Notes: generated from the sequence alone by a model not told the origin. Shown: positions 1-10,402, counted from the first letter of the stretch. The stretch is DNA of 64,000 nt from Pelomyxa schiedti (GCA_020536535.1 JAHLWZ010000417.1:1768-65767); one strand, 5' to 3'. Program-made: numbers and translations.

Positions 1-145
1 CTGAGATCCCATACCAGGTACTCCCTGAAAGAAGGCTCCAAGATAGTTCTCCGAATCAATACAAACAGAAACTACTCATCATACTGGAATGGAAGCCAAG
101 TTGACTACACTCTGACCCCGGGTCAGGGTGAGGAGTGTGTTTGTC
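1..145 (+). pseudogene. USP48 3' fragment, inverted copy cut by the window edge
   Basis: This stretch reads on the plus strand as part of the C-terminal region of the USP48-like protein (LRSHTRYSLKEG, then INTNRNYSSYWNGS). It nearly duplicates the coding sequence at about 15510-15657 on the minus strand, but in the opposite orientation. Homology stops near 145, where the interspersed repeat R begins, so the piece cannot encode the rest of the protein. The upstream part lies outside the window. It could be the end of a second USP48 copy rather than an isolated scrap; the window does not decide this. Confidence 0.75.
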
Positions 146-146
146 A

Positions 147-326
147 TCCTCCCACAATTTAGTTCTGAGGAAGAAAGAACCCTTTTTTTATCGGGAATGA
201 TGAGAGACATTTTGGGGGGAGGGTGAGAGGAGATTGGGCTGATGTATGATCGTGTTGGTTGCGGATATCCCCTGGCTCGTGTTGTGCATTTCCCCATTGC
301 CCTCACTCAAACCCCAAATCAAATCA
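147..326 (+). repeat. Interspersed repeat R, copy 1
   Basis: First of six copies of a 165-180 bp repeat. One end starts with CCCACAATTT. The conserved core of about 85 bp contains GATTGGGCTGATGTA, GTTGGTTGCGGATATCC and CTGGCTCGTGTTGTGC, and the other end is CCCATTGCCCTCACTC. This copy lies just downstream of the TMEM94-like stop codon. It has no protein-coding continuity. It could be a short nonautonomous element or an RNA-gene-derived repeat; I found no convincing Pol III boxes. Confidence 0.85.
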
Positions 327-418
327 TTAACTAAATAATTTTTTTGCACAAAATATGGGTTTATTTTACTGAGATACAGTGTGACTATGTGTGTTGTACA
401 AGGAGCCTCAGAGAGGCT

Positions 419-3400
419 TCAAAATTGGGGGGTGTTGGAAGAAGAAGGAACGAGGGGTGTGGAGGGAGCTGGTGGTGTGAGTTGCTGCTCGTTCATAACA
501 CTACTGACAGGGATAGTGCTGGGAGTTGTTGTGGTTGTGGTTGTGGTTGTTATTGGTGGGTCTGGCTGTACGTCGACCACTGCTTCATCCTCCGCTCTGC
601 CGGCAAAGGAATCCCGGCGTTGCAGGGGTGTTTCTCTTGGAGAGTACAATCCAAGCTTGGTGTCAAAATACAGTTTCATTAACAGCTGGTAGTGTTTGTG
701 CCATTTACGCTGTGGCCATTTGACAAGAATGCCGTCGATAACGATGGTAGCAGGGGCACTCAAGGTCAATAAGACCCATGAGTACCACGGAATCTGAGTG
801 ACTTTGGCAAGGTTATCTTGTACTGCCACAGAAACAACAGAAAATGCTATCTGAGCAATGCACGCACAGATGGAGGCTATAACCCATGAGCGGCATCTGC
901 TTCTTCTTTTTGCCATGTGCCACACAGCAAGGGAAGGATGAGAATAGGAGGCAGTCAAGGCAACTGCACACCAGACCAATAGCAACATAACCATGTTTTG
1001 TGCATAAAGCCTGGAGCATTTGAATTCAAAGGTGTCGTACCAAATTGTCTCTGAGCTACTGGAACTCGTACTGGCACTGACTTCTGGGAACCCGAACCCG
1101 AATAAAGGCTTCCACCCCATCCCCCATAGTGGTTCGAGAGTGATCAGAAAGAGAGCGACTGCACAGAATATCACTGGCACACCGACAATGACGGCATGTC
1201 TAATATTGCGCAGAACAACTTGGGGATTGATGTAGTTTTTTGGAGACATCTGGGACATAGTCTTCTGCGGAATATGAATAGCCATCAAACTGAAGGCCAA
1301 CATCGGCCACAGTAGAAGCTCGAGCCACAATATTTGGTATCCAGTTAGGGGCTCCGGAACTAGGAGCATGACAGCTAATAGGTCTACAGAAAGACAAATA
1401 AGGCAAAGGACAAACATAGCATGCATTGTCTGTGTTGTGTTACGCAGTATATGCCTTCCTTCTTTAATTAGTGTCAGAAGAACATCAAGCGGTGTATCGC
1501 AGTGCATGACAAATGAGCAGGGCAGGCATGTAATATCCGCCGATAGTGATCCTGTAGTCCTGAACTGCGTGAATCGCTCTGAGGTTAACCTAGGGAAAGG
1601 TGTAGATGCTGCACCGCTTTGCGATAACTTGGGCATGGTACTGGCGGTTGGTGGACTACTTGAATAATGCCCATCATCAGGTTCGTCTGAAGGAACCCAT
1701 TGCGAAGGAAGTGGCTGAATTGCTGCAGCAACATCAGCTTGGACATATGATGGGGTGCTGTTCATGTTCAAAGCACTCCCGACACAAAGGACTACTTCTC
1801 CGTTCTCTTGCAGGATTTTAATCATTTCCCTCTTGGATTCAGGGGTGCACTCGGCAAAAATGGGCACCAGAAGAGGTACGTTGTCAATGTTTTCGATATG
1901 ATGTCTGATAGCTCCAATTCCTCGGGGAAGTTTTGAAGCACCTTCCATAAAAATACTATCATTTGGTCCTGGGTCACGAAGAGATATAATGTAGTTCCAT
2001 GTTGTATCCAGTCCCATTTGTTGTGCAAACAGAGTTGATCTGATTTGGTTTTCGTCACTGAAGTACCTAAAACGTACGCCTGCTTTCTGCAATCCCTGTA
2101 CAAATTGTGGTGTTCCACTTTTAGGTTCTGCACGTAACGAAACCATAGCAAGAAAAATTTGCCCTTGTGTCAGCAATTTGTCTTTATCTGTTTGAGTGGT
2201 CTCATGTGCTTGCTTGTTACTGTTTTCACTGCTTGAGCTAGGCGAGTCTTTTATGGCTTTCTTCATTCTGGCTGGCTTTTTGTCATTTGGTGTGATAGAT
2301 TCGCCATCGGTGTTCTTTTTGGAATGGGCTTTCTTCTTTTCATGATCACGTTTTTTTTTCTCATGGTCTCCATTCTTCTCATCGACTTGGTGACTGGGAT
2401 CATTTTGAAATCCAGATCTTTTGTCGTAAGATTTGGGTTCTGTGCCTTCACTGGGGATTTCGTTGGACTTATGAGAACCACAATAAAACTCTATAGACGA
2501 AGGGGATTGCTTTGGTAGAAGAGGAAAAGAGCTATTTAAAGATAGTTGGCCAGACTCTAAATTGATTGTCAGGGAGTCGTCTTCACCTGAGGGTGGAACT
2601 CCTTTCAAAATCAGCCCCTTGACAAGTCTGGAACATTGTGAGAATGCATCATGCACATAGAGTAGAGGAAATTACTGGTAATCTCTAGAGTGCTCATTAA
2701 GACAGTCCGGGCCTGAATTGACTTCAGGAAGAGTAGTCAAGTGCCCTAACATCCATCGTTCCTTTTTTTTGATGAGTTTGTATGCAAACCCAACACAGTA
2801 AAATGTCTCGTGTAGTCTCTCAAACTCTGCTAGGATGGCACTCTTGTTAGCTGCAGTGAGTCGGCATATTTTATTTTGTTCATTCCAGTATTGAGTGCAA
2901 TGTTGCAGTATGAACGGAACATTGCCCTTCGTGAAAACTTGGAAGCTATCCTGCCCTGAGTCACCAGCTACAGCATAGACCTGAGAAAACATGTAGTATG
3001 GAACTCCTCCATTTTGCATAGGAGCATATGCATGAATGTCTTTAACCGGCTTGAAGTGTTCAAGTCCAAAGTTGTCAAGAACTTCATCCTTGAATCCAAT
3101 TGCTTCGTGTAATCTGCACATGCAAGGCGTGTAGGGTCGTGAGAAATTAGCAAGCAGGGATACAAGTACTCTCTTCCATCTATTCATATTACCAACACCC
3201 GTAACAGGGTGCTTTTTACGGTGCCTGCAATTCCGTTTGTTTAGCAATAAATTCAAGCCTAGAGCCTTGAGCCATCTCAAATAGACTTGCCAGTTTGGGT
3301 CAGTGAATTCCAATTTTCCTTTGGCTGTTGAGTCAGAGCTTTGGAGACTCAAACTCATCCCTCCATTGTTAAACAAGTAAACTTGCTCCGGCCTTGACAT

Positions 3401-4791
3401 AGGTTCTACAAGTGTACCGTCCTTATCCATACATACAAGAGCCGTCACAGCTCCCAGGGATTGGGCTAGAGGTGAAGTTCGTTGAAGCACGGGATTTGTG
3501 TCAAAAAGGAGAGCCCAGAAAAAGTATACCACCTTTCTCCATGGAACAACTGCCCGTGCACGCTTCCCAACACCTTTCTCATAATCGTGCATGCTAATTC
3601 CAAAATCAGGTGCTGCAGGGGCAGATGCAGCTCCACTTTCTGCTGGTTTGGTTGCACCAGCCAAGTTACTCATGCTTTCCTTCTTTACTAGACCAACACT
3701 ATTTTGTTGCACATCAACTAATGCAAGGATCCGAGCATTGCCATAACTCTCAATAAATGTCCAAAGTACGTGAGGAAGTGCAATTGGTAGCAGGGCTAGC
3801 ATAATATGGGCAGGGCGTGCTAAGACAATCTCACTCAAAACGTGACCTTCTTGCAAGGAGTACCGCACAACGTTTATGGCAATAGAAATAGGCAGAGCAA
3901 TCCACATCACCATCGCAACAAATATGAGCGTGAATGCACGATGCTTACCAAGACGCGATCGTGGGCGAATGCTGGGAGCTTGCAGGGCTAATTCAAGCTG
4001 CTTACGTGCAGGAGATTCATCTACAATATACTGTGCAATTGTAAGACGTGGAGTATTACACCTAAGGGGTGTCAACCTCAGTAAGCCATTCTTGCTCAGT
4101 AAGTGGAGAATGTGGCTCCGTGTTCTGCCTCTCTGCAACAGGAGTGGCTTTGGCCGGAAGTGGTGCACCTTGGGGCACCAGAATTGCATCACCAGTAACA
4201 AGCAAGTTTTGAGGAACAAAACGCCATACGCCGTCACGCCGAGTTAAAACCTGTATGATATGGTAGTTAACAACCAGAGATGCGAAGGGAAAAAAAAAAA
4301 AAAATTAGTTCAAGCCTCACCTCATGGCCCACTTCTAGCAAATTGATTCTTTCACAATCGGGGCTCCTCAGATGTGCCCTGGCCCGTCTCACAACCACCA
4401 TGTGTCTCAATATTCTGTCCTTATAAGCCACTAGAATATCCAAAGCCAAAAATGCACCCGCGATAGTTGTCTCCATTGCATACTCAGAACAATACCACCA
4501 GTACTTCGTATTGGTCTCGCTTTGCTCAGGGGGTCCCAAATCTTGCTCCGGCAACATGCTACTGATAAAAGCAAGCGCCAGAAGAACGACTGCCACCAAA
4601 ATCGCCTCAAATCGCAAATTGCGAAGTATGTGAAGTACGGTTGCTGTCAAACAATGCCGGTTTCGAATGTCACGCTCCCTCTCGTCCAACGCCCTCTCTA
4701 ACTCCTCGATCAGTGCCCTGTTGTCCCTCGATTTATAGGTAGATCTAGATCCCAGTATCCCCACCCCCGCCGACGTAGTGGGCTCCGTCAT
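419..4791 (-). CDS. TMEM94: TMEM94-like P-type ATPase-related membrane protein
   Basis: Four exons (4791-4321, 4250-4077, 4030-2676, 2627-419) join in frame to about 1402 residues, close to animal TMEM94 (about 1350). Exon 1 has two membrane segments. Exon 2 has the actuator-like RRDGVWRFVPQNLLVTGDAI. Exon 3 has membrane segments, the sequence SYGNARILAL, and DKDGTL at the position of the P-type ATPase phosphorylation motif. Exon 4 has GQIFLAMVSLRAEP, then DNVPLLVPIFAECTP, both strongly TMEM94-like, then a multi-helix membrane domain and a Ser/Pro/Thr-rich tail. Animal TMEM94 is reported as an ER magnesium transporter, and that role is inferred here by homology. The introns are 70, 46 and 48 nt. 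The last coding bases are duplicated at 9796-9900. Confidence 0.93.
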
Positions 4792-4981
4792 CTCTCTTAT
4801 TGGTTTTTTTATTGTTTAATTATGTACCGATACGAAGCGCTTTTTGCCGGCTTCGTTCGTTTTTTTTTTGGTTTTTCACATCGTCTTCGTCAAGATCTGT
4901 TATCGGCGAACAAAACGAACAAAAGGAGATCTCCGGAATTTCACCAGGGTATCGGTCCGGTCGGATCTTTCAGTCACAATC

Positions 4982-5778
4982 TCAGGCGTATCTTCTGACT
5001 TGGTCGAGGGTGTTTCGTGGCTTGTGTGTATTGACCGTGGCGTCGTGGGTCGGGTAGCCCAGTGCGATAATCACGTCTATTTTGGTGGACGCCGGCAATT
5101 TGAGGGCCGTTTTGATGCCGGCTTCTGAGAACCAACCTATCCAACAGGTACCAAGTCCCAACTCAGTAGCCTGAAGTGTAAGGTGGTCACAAGCTATTCC
5201 AATATCTTGCAGTGTTTGTTTGTCATGATCCATCAAAGGGGAGTGAGTTATACCTATGAGGTTGTACTGAACACTTCGCAGCCATCCACCAAGGCGAGCA
5301 GCGTAGTTGGATACTTCGGTAACGCATACAATAATAACCGGTGCAGTTTTGGCGAATTTCCCAGTGACTCCATGTACACCGGAGAAGGCCGCATCGGCAA
5401 CGGCATCCTTTTTCGTGGCTTTGTATTGGTTACGGTACACTTAAACAAATCAACTGGGAGTAGTTGCCGGTATTAATAACTATACGTTCCGCTACACATA
5501 TATAGAGAAATGGAGAAATACTTTCAAAGGCTGCGTATCAACAACTATGAAGGACCACGGCTGTGAGTTACACGCAGAAGGAGCCACTCTGGCAGCATCC
5601 AAACACTATAACATCTTAAGTAATGGTACACACCCAGTGACACTGAGAAAAAGAAGCGAAAAACCTTGTCAATTAACTCACGTGGTACCGGGGTGCTTTT
5701 GTACTCACGACAACTTCTCCTTGTCAAAATCAACTGCTTGAATGCCGATTCGTTTTCATCACTAGCAACACTCACCAT
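4982..5778 (-). CDS. Nitroreductase-family flavoprotein
   Basis: Exon 1 (5778-5665) encodes an N-terminal part with LTRRSCREYKSTPVPRELI, the usual nitroreductase start. Exon 2 (5605-5522) carries LDAARVAPSACNSQPWSF, the FMN-binding S-N-Q-PW motif. The last exon encodes APVIIVCVTE, then LTLQATELGLGTCWIGWF, another family signature. Such enzymes use FMN and NAD(P)H to reduce nitro compounds or quinones. The total is about 215 aa, typical of the small class. The junction between exons 2 and 3 (about 5521-5440) did not resolve cleanly in frame, so it may hold a tiny exon. Introns show the gene is nuclear although the family is mostly bacterial. The gene is tandem with the TMEM94-like gene, 190 bp upstream of it. 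Confidence 0.88.
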
Positions 5779-5812
5779 CTCGCGTGGTTAAAAACACAAC
5801 AAAACAAAAATA

Positions 5813-5978
5813 TTATTGGGTTGAGTGAGGGCAATGGGGGGACTGCACAACACGAGCCAGGGGTCGTCCGCAACCAACACGATCGTGCATCTGCCCAATC
5901 GCCTCTCACTCCCCGAAAACCTTTGGGATCTCGCCGAAACAAAAAGGATATTTTTTTCGGAAAAAGAAAATTGTGGGA
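5813..5978 (-). repeat. Interspersed repeat R, copy 2
   Basis: Inverted relative to copy 1. It contains GTTGAGTGAGGGCAATGG, CACGAGCCAGGGGTCGTCC, the CGATCG centre and CAATTTTCTTTTTCCG at the far end. It lies between the nitroreductase start and the 3' end of the left ankyrin-like gene copy. That is the same relative place and orientation that copy 6 has behind the right gene copy, so R belongs to the duplicated arm. It differs from copies 1, 4, 5 and 6 in having GGTCGTCC for GGATATCC, a variant shared with copy 3. Confidence 0.85.
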
Positions 5979-5998
5979 TCACGAAAGTGTTTTGAGAT

Positions 5999-6038
5999 GG
6001 TCGTGAAGAGGCGTGTGTCCAGACGCCTCTTCACGACC
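5999..6038. repeat. Perfect 16-bp hairpin behind the left gene copy
   Basis: GGTCGTGAAGAGGCGT at 5999-6014 is followed after an 8-nt loop by its exact reverse complement at 6023-6038. It lies 3' of the left ankyrin-like gene copy (minus strand) and next to repeat R. It could fold in RNA as a 3'-UTR stem-loop, or mark a replication or insertion scar. Confidence 0.85.
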
Positions 6039-6086
6039 TCCGCACAGTCACATTATTTTGATCTCCACAAACAAAATGGATAGATT

Positions 6087-8751
6087 TTACTCCTCAATGT
6101 TGAGCTTCTTGACCTTGGGAGAGGGACCAGCTGGTGCTGCCTGCTCAGCCACGAGTTTCGAGAGATCTTCCTCTCCAACACGTTTGTTGGTGCCTGTGTT
6201 TGAATGAAGGGGCAGAGGAGGTATAAGGAACCCATCCTTATCTCTTGTGAGTGTGATAGGAGTGGCGCTTCTAGGAGCACCGCAACTTCGCTGCGAGGGT
6301 TGCAGGACAGCACCCGTGGTTGGGGTGTTGCTGTGGTTTCTCTTCCTGGGAACAGTGTGAGAACGCGTTCTTGGTTTCTTCTGTGTTGGAGGGACTGCTT
6401 CGGGAAAGACTAAAGTTGAGCCCTGAAGGTGAGGAGTTCCATAGTTGGGGGATCCCAGGTCTCGAGATATCTTGCTTAATAGACAAGCTGCTTTTCGCCT
6501 AAATTCCACCACACCTGCTTGATCAGGGTGCCTATCAAGTACTGCTTGGCCACCATCATGGAAAAACTCGTACAGCTTGGGCACAATGGTTTCATAGGAG
6601 CAGATATCCACAAGCCAACCAAAAAGGGATGGCAACCCTGTTGCGGCCTCGTCCATGCTGAAATACTTGCTTGACAAACTCAGATCGACGAACACAGCAT
6701 CAGATAGCATCTGTACAGTCAAGAAGTTATCAACATACTCAGCAATCGTATCTGCGAGATAGTCGTCATCATCACCGTTGTAAATGGTGCTCAACAGATA
6801 AAGTGTTACAGGCCACACGTTTCTTGCTTTTAGAAGGGCCAGCTCCAGGTCAAGACCAGGGAGTGAAAGCAATGCATTAGCCACCGGAGTGATGACACCT
6901 TGCAATCCCAGAATATGCTTATTTAACTTCCTATATCCAATTGCAAAGCAGTCTGAACCCCCTTTTTTTTGGACTGGCCGTAACTTCAAGAGAGCTTCAA
7001 AAAAGATGACGGGGTACTACTGGATCAGGTTCCAGGTGAGAAGGTTGTTCTGGTCCAACCACAGGAACGCATCCCCACTGCAACCCTTCCTTAGCAACTC
7101 CCAAAGTACCACGTTCATCTTGAACCCAGGGTCGCCGGTTTGTGGATTCCCTGCTATCTGTTCTCTCACAAACGGGAGTAAGGCATCAGCCACCTTGAAA
7201 GACTTTGGTGGCACCAAGTAATGGCAAATCGAGTCTTCCTTCATTGATGCAAGAACATCCCTTGGTACTCCAATGAAGTCCTCTGACACCTTGTGAAAGT
7301 GGTGCAGAACTACTGGTGTCAACGAAGAAATAAGCAACTGTGATAAAATTGCACTTATCTCAGCCTTGAATTCCGGTTGTCGGATAAGCAAATTGAAGAC
7401 GGCGTCGTTGTTGCGTGCGCAAGCGGAGTTGAGGAGTCTCTGAACTGTGTCACCAGGCAGCGGCGCGGTGTGCTTTCGCCAACGCACAAGTATTTCCTCG
7501 AAATAAAGAGCGGCCTCAGGGGTGTTGTGCCTCGCGATGTTGCATAAGAGGTTCGGGAGATTTTCTTGGAGTTCATCATCATCATCCCCTTGGGCGACCT
7601 CCCAGCTGAGAATCTGTTTCAACGTGCCCCACATTCCAGCAAGCGCCGCAGACAACGCGATCGTGGACTTCACGAACGGGGGCCATTTGTGCGCTTCTAA
7701 CTCCACTGGGGTTTGGATTTGCGGTGAGTCCCAGCGCCCTGGGTCGGCGGCGACGATGTTTCGGATCGCCTTGCAAGAAGTGCGAAAGTTTTTCTCTGTC
7801 GTGCAAGCTGATTTCAGCACCGGTGTGCTGAAGTTCCTCAGGACTTGGACCGGCATCCTTGGCACTGCATTCAAAAGCAGTTGGAACACTTCTGTGTGTC
7901 CGCCCGCTGCTGCGCTGCAGAAGGCACTCGTCTTGACTGTATGGGTGACCTCGTCGTAAACTAAGCGCTGGGCTGCTGACGAGTGCGCCAATATGCCCTC
8001 AATCAACGGCACAGCTCCTGTGAAACACGCGATTTCAAGCAGCTCCCCTATTTGCTCGGTATCCTCGACTTGAGTGCACACAATAAGCGCTGTGACCAGC
8101 TGCCTCGTTCGTAGTTCAAGCTGCAATACTTCCTCTTGGTTCTTTGCTTTGAGCATTGACTGACTCGCAACGGAAATTCCCATGCAAATAGCCACGCGGA
8201 GGTTCTTGTGACTCATATTCTGGACTCCAATCCAATCACGGCAACTCGCGGAAGGCAACGCAGGTGTGATAGAGACATCCCTCTGCCACGCATCAAGAAA
8301 TTCGCTCTGACCATGGGCAATGGCGTAAAGAAACGCACCTGTGGAAAGTTGTCAGTGACACAACCAAGGGCAGCTAAATGCATAGAAACCTGGTGTGGCG
8401 CTAGGTAAGCAGTGAAACCTGGATTGGTACATTGCAAGCAAACACTTGACTGGCCAGTTTTGGGGCTCCATGTGTGGCGCACACATTGATCATGTTGGAG
8501 ATGCTGCCGACTCGACTTTGGAGCCACAGTATAGCCTTGCCCAGCCCAAAGGGATAGAATACTTCTGCCATCTTTACTACGAACATGAGCTGATCCTTTT
8601 TGTAGTGCATCAGGTGCTCAACTTCGCTTGTGGTCCTCCATTGTGGAGAATTCCTTTGCCGCTTGCAGTGGCAGAATGCCTCAGTAACATCTGTGAGCCT
8701 CTGTTTTCTATCTTGCTTCCCGAAAAGCGTTCGGTATACAATTCGCCACAT
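6087..8751 (-). pseudogene. Left copy of the ankyrin-like gene, probably broken
   Basis: This is the paralogue of the intact gene at 11172-13919, which it matches along its whole length. Exon 1 starts MWRIVYRTLFGKQDRK at 8751. Relative to the intact copy it has one extra base near 8450, so the exon 1 frame ends in a stop before the conserved donor. Exon 2 begins near 8342 after TTTCCACAG and is open to 7017. There an inserted in-frame TAG follows LTWNLIQ where the intact copy reads DMIQYPVIFF. The frame is then open again to 6087 and stays clearly homologous. Two lesions suggest decay. Alternative splicing or stop readthrough cannot be excluded. The function of the family is unknown. Confidence 0.75.
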
Positions 8752-9345
8752 CGTATCAATTTGAAAGAGAGAGTATGACCAAAATCCGCAGTTCCTTCCC
8801 CCTTACGACCAGCTCTCTTCTGATTTGTGTTTATTGTGAATCCGAGTTGCTTTTGCAAACTACACACCCATCATTATCAGTCTGGACCACTGTTGTCAGC
8901 ACGGCCAGTGATTCCGCGGCACCCACAACAGAACCTGGTGAGACCGCTATTCCAACGGTTGTGCTTCTGTTTATTTTATTGCGTTCGTATTTGTTTCTTA
9001 GTTATGTTTGCCTTTCGACGTGTTCATTCATGTTAATTGGCTTGTGTATTTTATCAATTGCGGCAATTGAACCATACGCAGTCCCCTGCGTCGGCGTCTC
9101 AACGCCGCCGTCGTTTGGGTTCATAGTTTGTGGTTCCACACTACGCACGTCCGGCAAAGCGTGTCTTTGTTGGAATGGAAAAGGAAGGAACGGCAACCAA
9201 ATTTAGCCTTCTCACTCTTTCTGATCGGTTAGCAGGTGCTGCCAACTCTCCCAACCCTACCTGGGACCGCTGAACAACCGAACAACCGCGACAATGGTTG
9301 TGTCCTTCCCTATTTGCACCAAACACCACTCTGACCACCCCCCAG
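8752..9345. other. Intergenic: upstream region of the left gene copy
   Basis: No gene is supported here. The first 150 bp match the upstream region of the right copy (11040-11171), including TGATAATG plus GGGTGTGT and the leader next to the start codon, so they probably hold the duplicated promoter. The block at 9080-9170 is the inverse of 10770-10860. The remainder up to repeat R copy 3 shows nothing recognisable. Confidence 0.6.
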
Positions 9346-9515
9346 TCCCACAATTTACATTTTCAGGAAACAATTCTGTTTTATCCCGCCCCGGGGAGCC
9401 GAAAATTTTGGGGGGGGAGTGAGAGGAGATTGGGCAGATGCACGATCGTGTTGGTTGCGGACGACCCCTGGCTCGTGTTGTGCAGTCCCCCCATTGCCCT
9501 CATTCCCCCTCCATA
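9346..9515 (+). repeat. Interspersed repeat R, copy 3
   Basis: Same orientation as copy 1. It starts CCCACAATTTACATTTTC and keeps GAGAGGAGATTGGGCAGATG, GATCGTGTTGGTTGCGG and CCCATTGCCCTCA. Like copy 2 it has GACGACCCC in place of GATATCCCC, so copies 2 and 3 form one subtype and copies 1, 4, 5 and 6 another. Confidence 0.83.
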
Positions 9516-9659
9516 ATTAAAACCATAAAAATAATTTTTTTTTTTCTCTCCTATTTTAAAATACTTTTTTGAACAGTTTCACACCGAGGTAAATAGGAAC
9601 ACCAATAGTGACTGCAGCCACACCACCAACGACTGTGGCAGTCCCAAAACTGGCCAGGT

Positions 9660-9795
9660 CGTAGGGCACCATCACACATTTCACAGGATGTGGCCTTGAG
9701 GGGATTGATAAAGGTGCAATGGGAGTGGATGATGTTCCATGGTTTTGTGGGTACCTTCAAAAGCAAGTGCTCTTTTGGTGGTTGAGACCAGTGGA
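9660..9795 (-). pseudogene. Fragment of the USP48 C-terminal zinc-finger exon
   Basis: On the minus strand this reads CTFINPLKATSCEMCDGAL, identical to the RanBP2/NZF-type zinc finger that ends the USP48-like gene at 14686. Upstream it also carries a match to the preceding exon around ACCTTCAAAAGCAAGTGCTC. The stop codon that ends USP48 (TGA) is CGA here, so the frame runs on into unrelated sequence. It lacks the rest of the protein and directly abuts a copied TMEM94 tail of opposite sense. Confidence 0.75.
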
Positions 9796-9900
9796 CCCCT
9801 CGTTCCTTCTTCTTCCAACACCCCCCAATTTTGAAGCCTCTCTGAGCCTCCTTGTACAACACACATTGTCACATTGTATCTCAGTGAAATAAACCAAAAA
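9796..9900 (+). pseudogene. Copied 3' tail of the TMEM94-like gene
   Basis: This reproduces the last codons (PLVPSSSNTPQF, stop) and the 3' flank of the TMEM94-like gene from about 455 down to 345, in inverted orientation. Homology continues into repeat R copy 4 just as the original continues into copy 1. The copied unit is therefore gene tail plus repeat. There is no upstream coding sequence, so this is a rearrangement scrap, not a gene. Confidence 0.8.
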
Positions 9901-9917
9901 AATTATTTAGTTAATGA

Positions 9918-10098
9918 TTTGATTTGGGGTTTGAGTGAGGGCAATGGGGAAATGCACAACACGAGCCAGGGGATATCCGCAACCAACACGATCGTACATC
10001 AGCCCAATCTCCTCTCACCCTCCCCAGATTCATATTCGCATCATTCCCGATAAAAAAAGGGTAATTTTTTCCGCGGAAGTAAATTGTGGGACCGAAAT
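9918..10098 (-). repeat. Interspersed repeat R, copy 4
   Basis: Inverted relative to copy 1, with a GGATATCC-type core. It runs from TTTGATTTGGGGTTTGAGTG to GTAAATTGTGGGACC. Copies 1 and 4 share flanking sequence on the TMEM94-tail side, so they derive from one another by segmental copying, not by independent insertion. Confidence 0.85.
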
Positions 10099-10139
10099 GG
10101 TGTACTTGTGTTCGATGAGGTTGATCTAGGTGGTGGAAT

Positions 10140-10325
10140 TGGCGAGTTTCGCAAGAGCTTCCCCGTTGATTGAAATGTCCTTGGCACGGCATTCAAAAGT
10201 AGCTGGAACACCTCTGTGTGTCCACTCGCTGCTGCACTCGCCTTGCGTGTATGGGTGGCTTCATCATGATGGGGTTGGGCTCCTGGCGAGAGTGTAGTAC
10301 TCTCTAGTAGTACTGTTTCAATCAA
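10140..10325. pseudogene. Shuffled fragments of the ankyrin-like gene
   Basis: About 10150-10180 matches the right gene copy near 11904-11937 (GAGCTTCCCCGTTGATTGAA) in direct orientation. About 10180-10275 matches 11974-12075 in inverse orientation (CACCTCTGTGTGTCC and TATGGGTGGCTTCAT). More inverse pieces follow to about 10322. Pieces of one exon thus lie in both orientations within 180 bp. No open frame survives. Confidence 0.7.
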
Positions 10326-10402
10326 CACATTCCGGGGTCAGTGCGTAGGCAATTTTGCTTCCATTCCCGTAGTTTCTGTTTGTGTTGATTCGGAGGCCTG
10401 TG
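10326..10402 (-). pseudogene. Short USP48 fragment
   Basis: The plus-strand bases TCCGGGGTCAGTGCGTAG and GTTTCTGTTTGTGTTGATTC match 15530-15603 inside the USP48-like gene in the same orientation. A few bases are missing in the middle. It joins directly to the shuffled ankyrin-like pieces. Confidence 0.72.

Larger units (their letters stand above)
5810..9206 (-). repeat. Left arm of a large inverted duplication
   Basis: This arm contains repeat R copy 2, the left ankyrin-like gene copy and its upstream region. The same order appears inverted at about 10738-14262. Homology runs through coding exons, the intron, the upstream leader (TCATACTCTCTTTC just before the start codon) and a distal block at 9080-9170 that matches 10770-10860 in inverse orientation. 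The two arms differ at many positions, so the event is not brand new. Boundaries are approximate. Confidence 0.82.

Noticed and set aside
79-306. Short open frames inside repeat R copies
   Set aside because: The same peptide (MRAMGKCTTRARGYP) recurs because the DNA repeats. Copies differ by frame-breaking indels and none is extended or conserved as protein.
4982-5778. Bacterial contamination as the source of the nitroreductase
   Set aside because: A clean 59-nt GT-AG intron splits the coding region and the neighbours are eukaryotic, so the gene is nuclear. The same argument holds for glucokinase and the nucleoside hydrolase.
6990-7030. TAG reassigned to an amino acid in this organism
   Set aside because: Other genes here (glucokinase at 54910-54912, proline-rich RING gene at 50651-50653) appear to end with TAG, so the TAG in the left gene copy is better read as a lesion.
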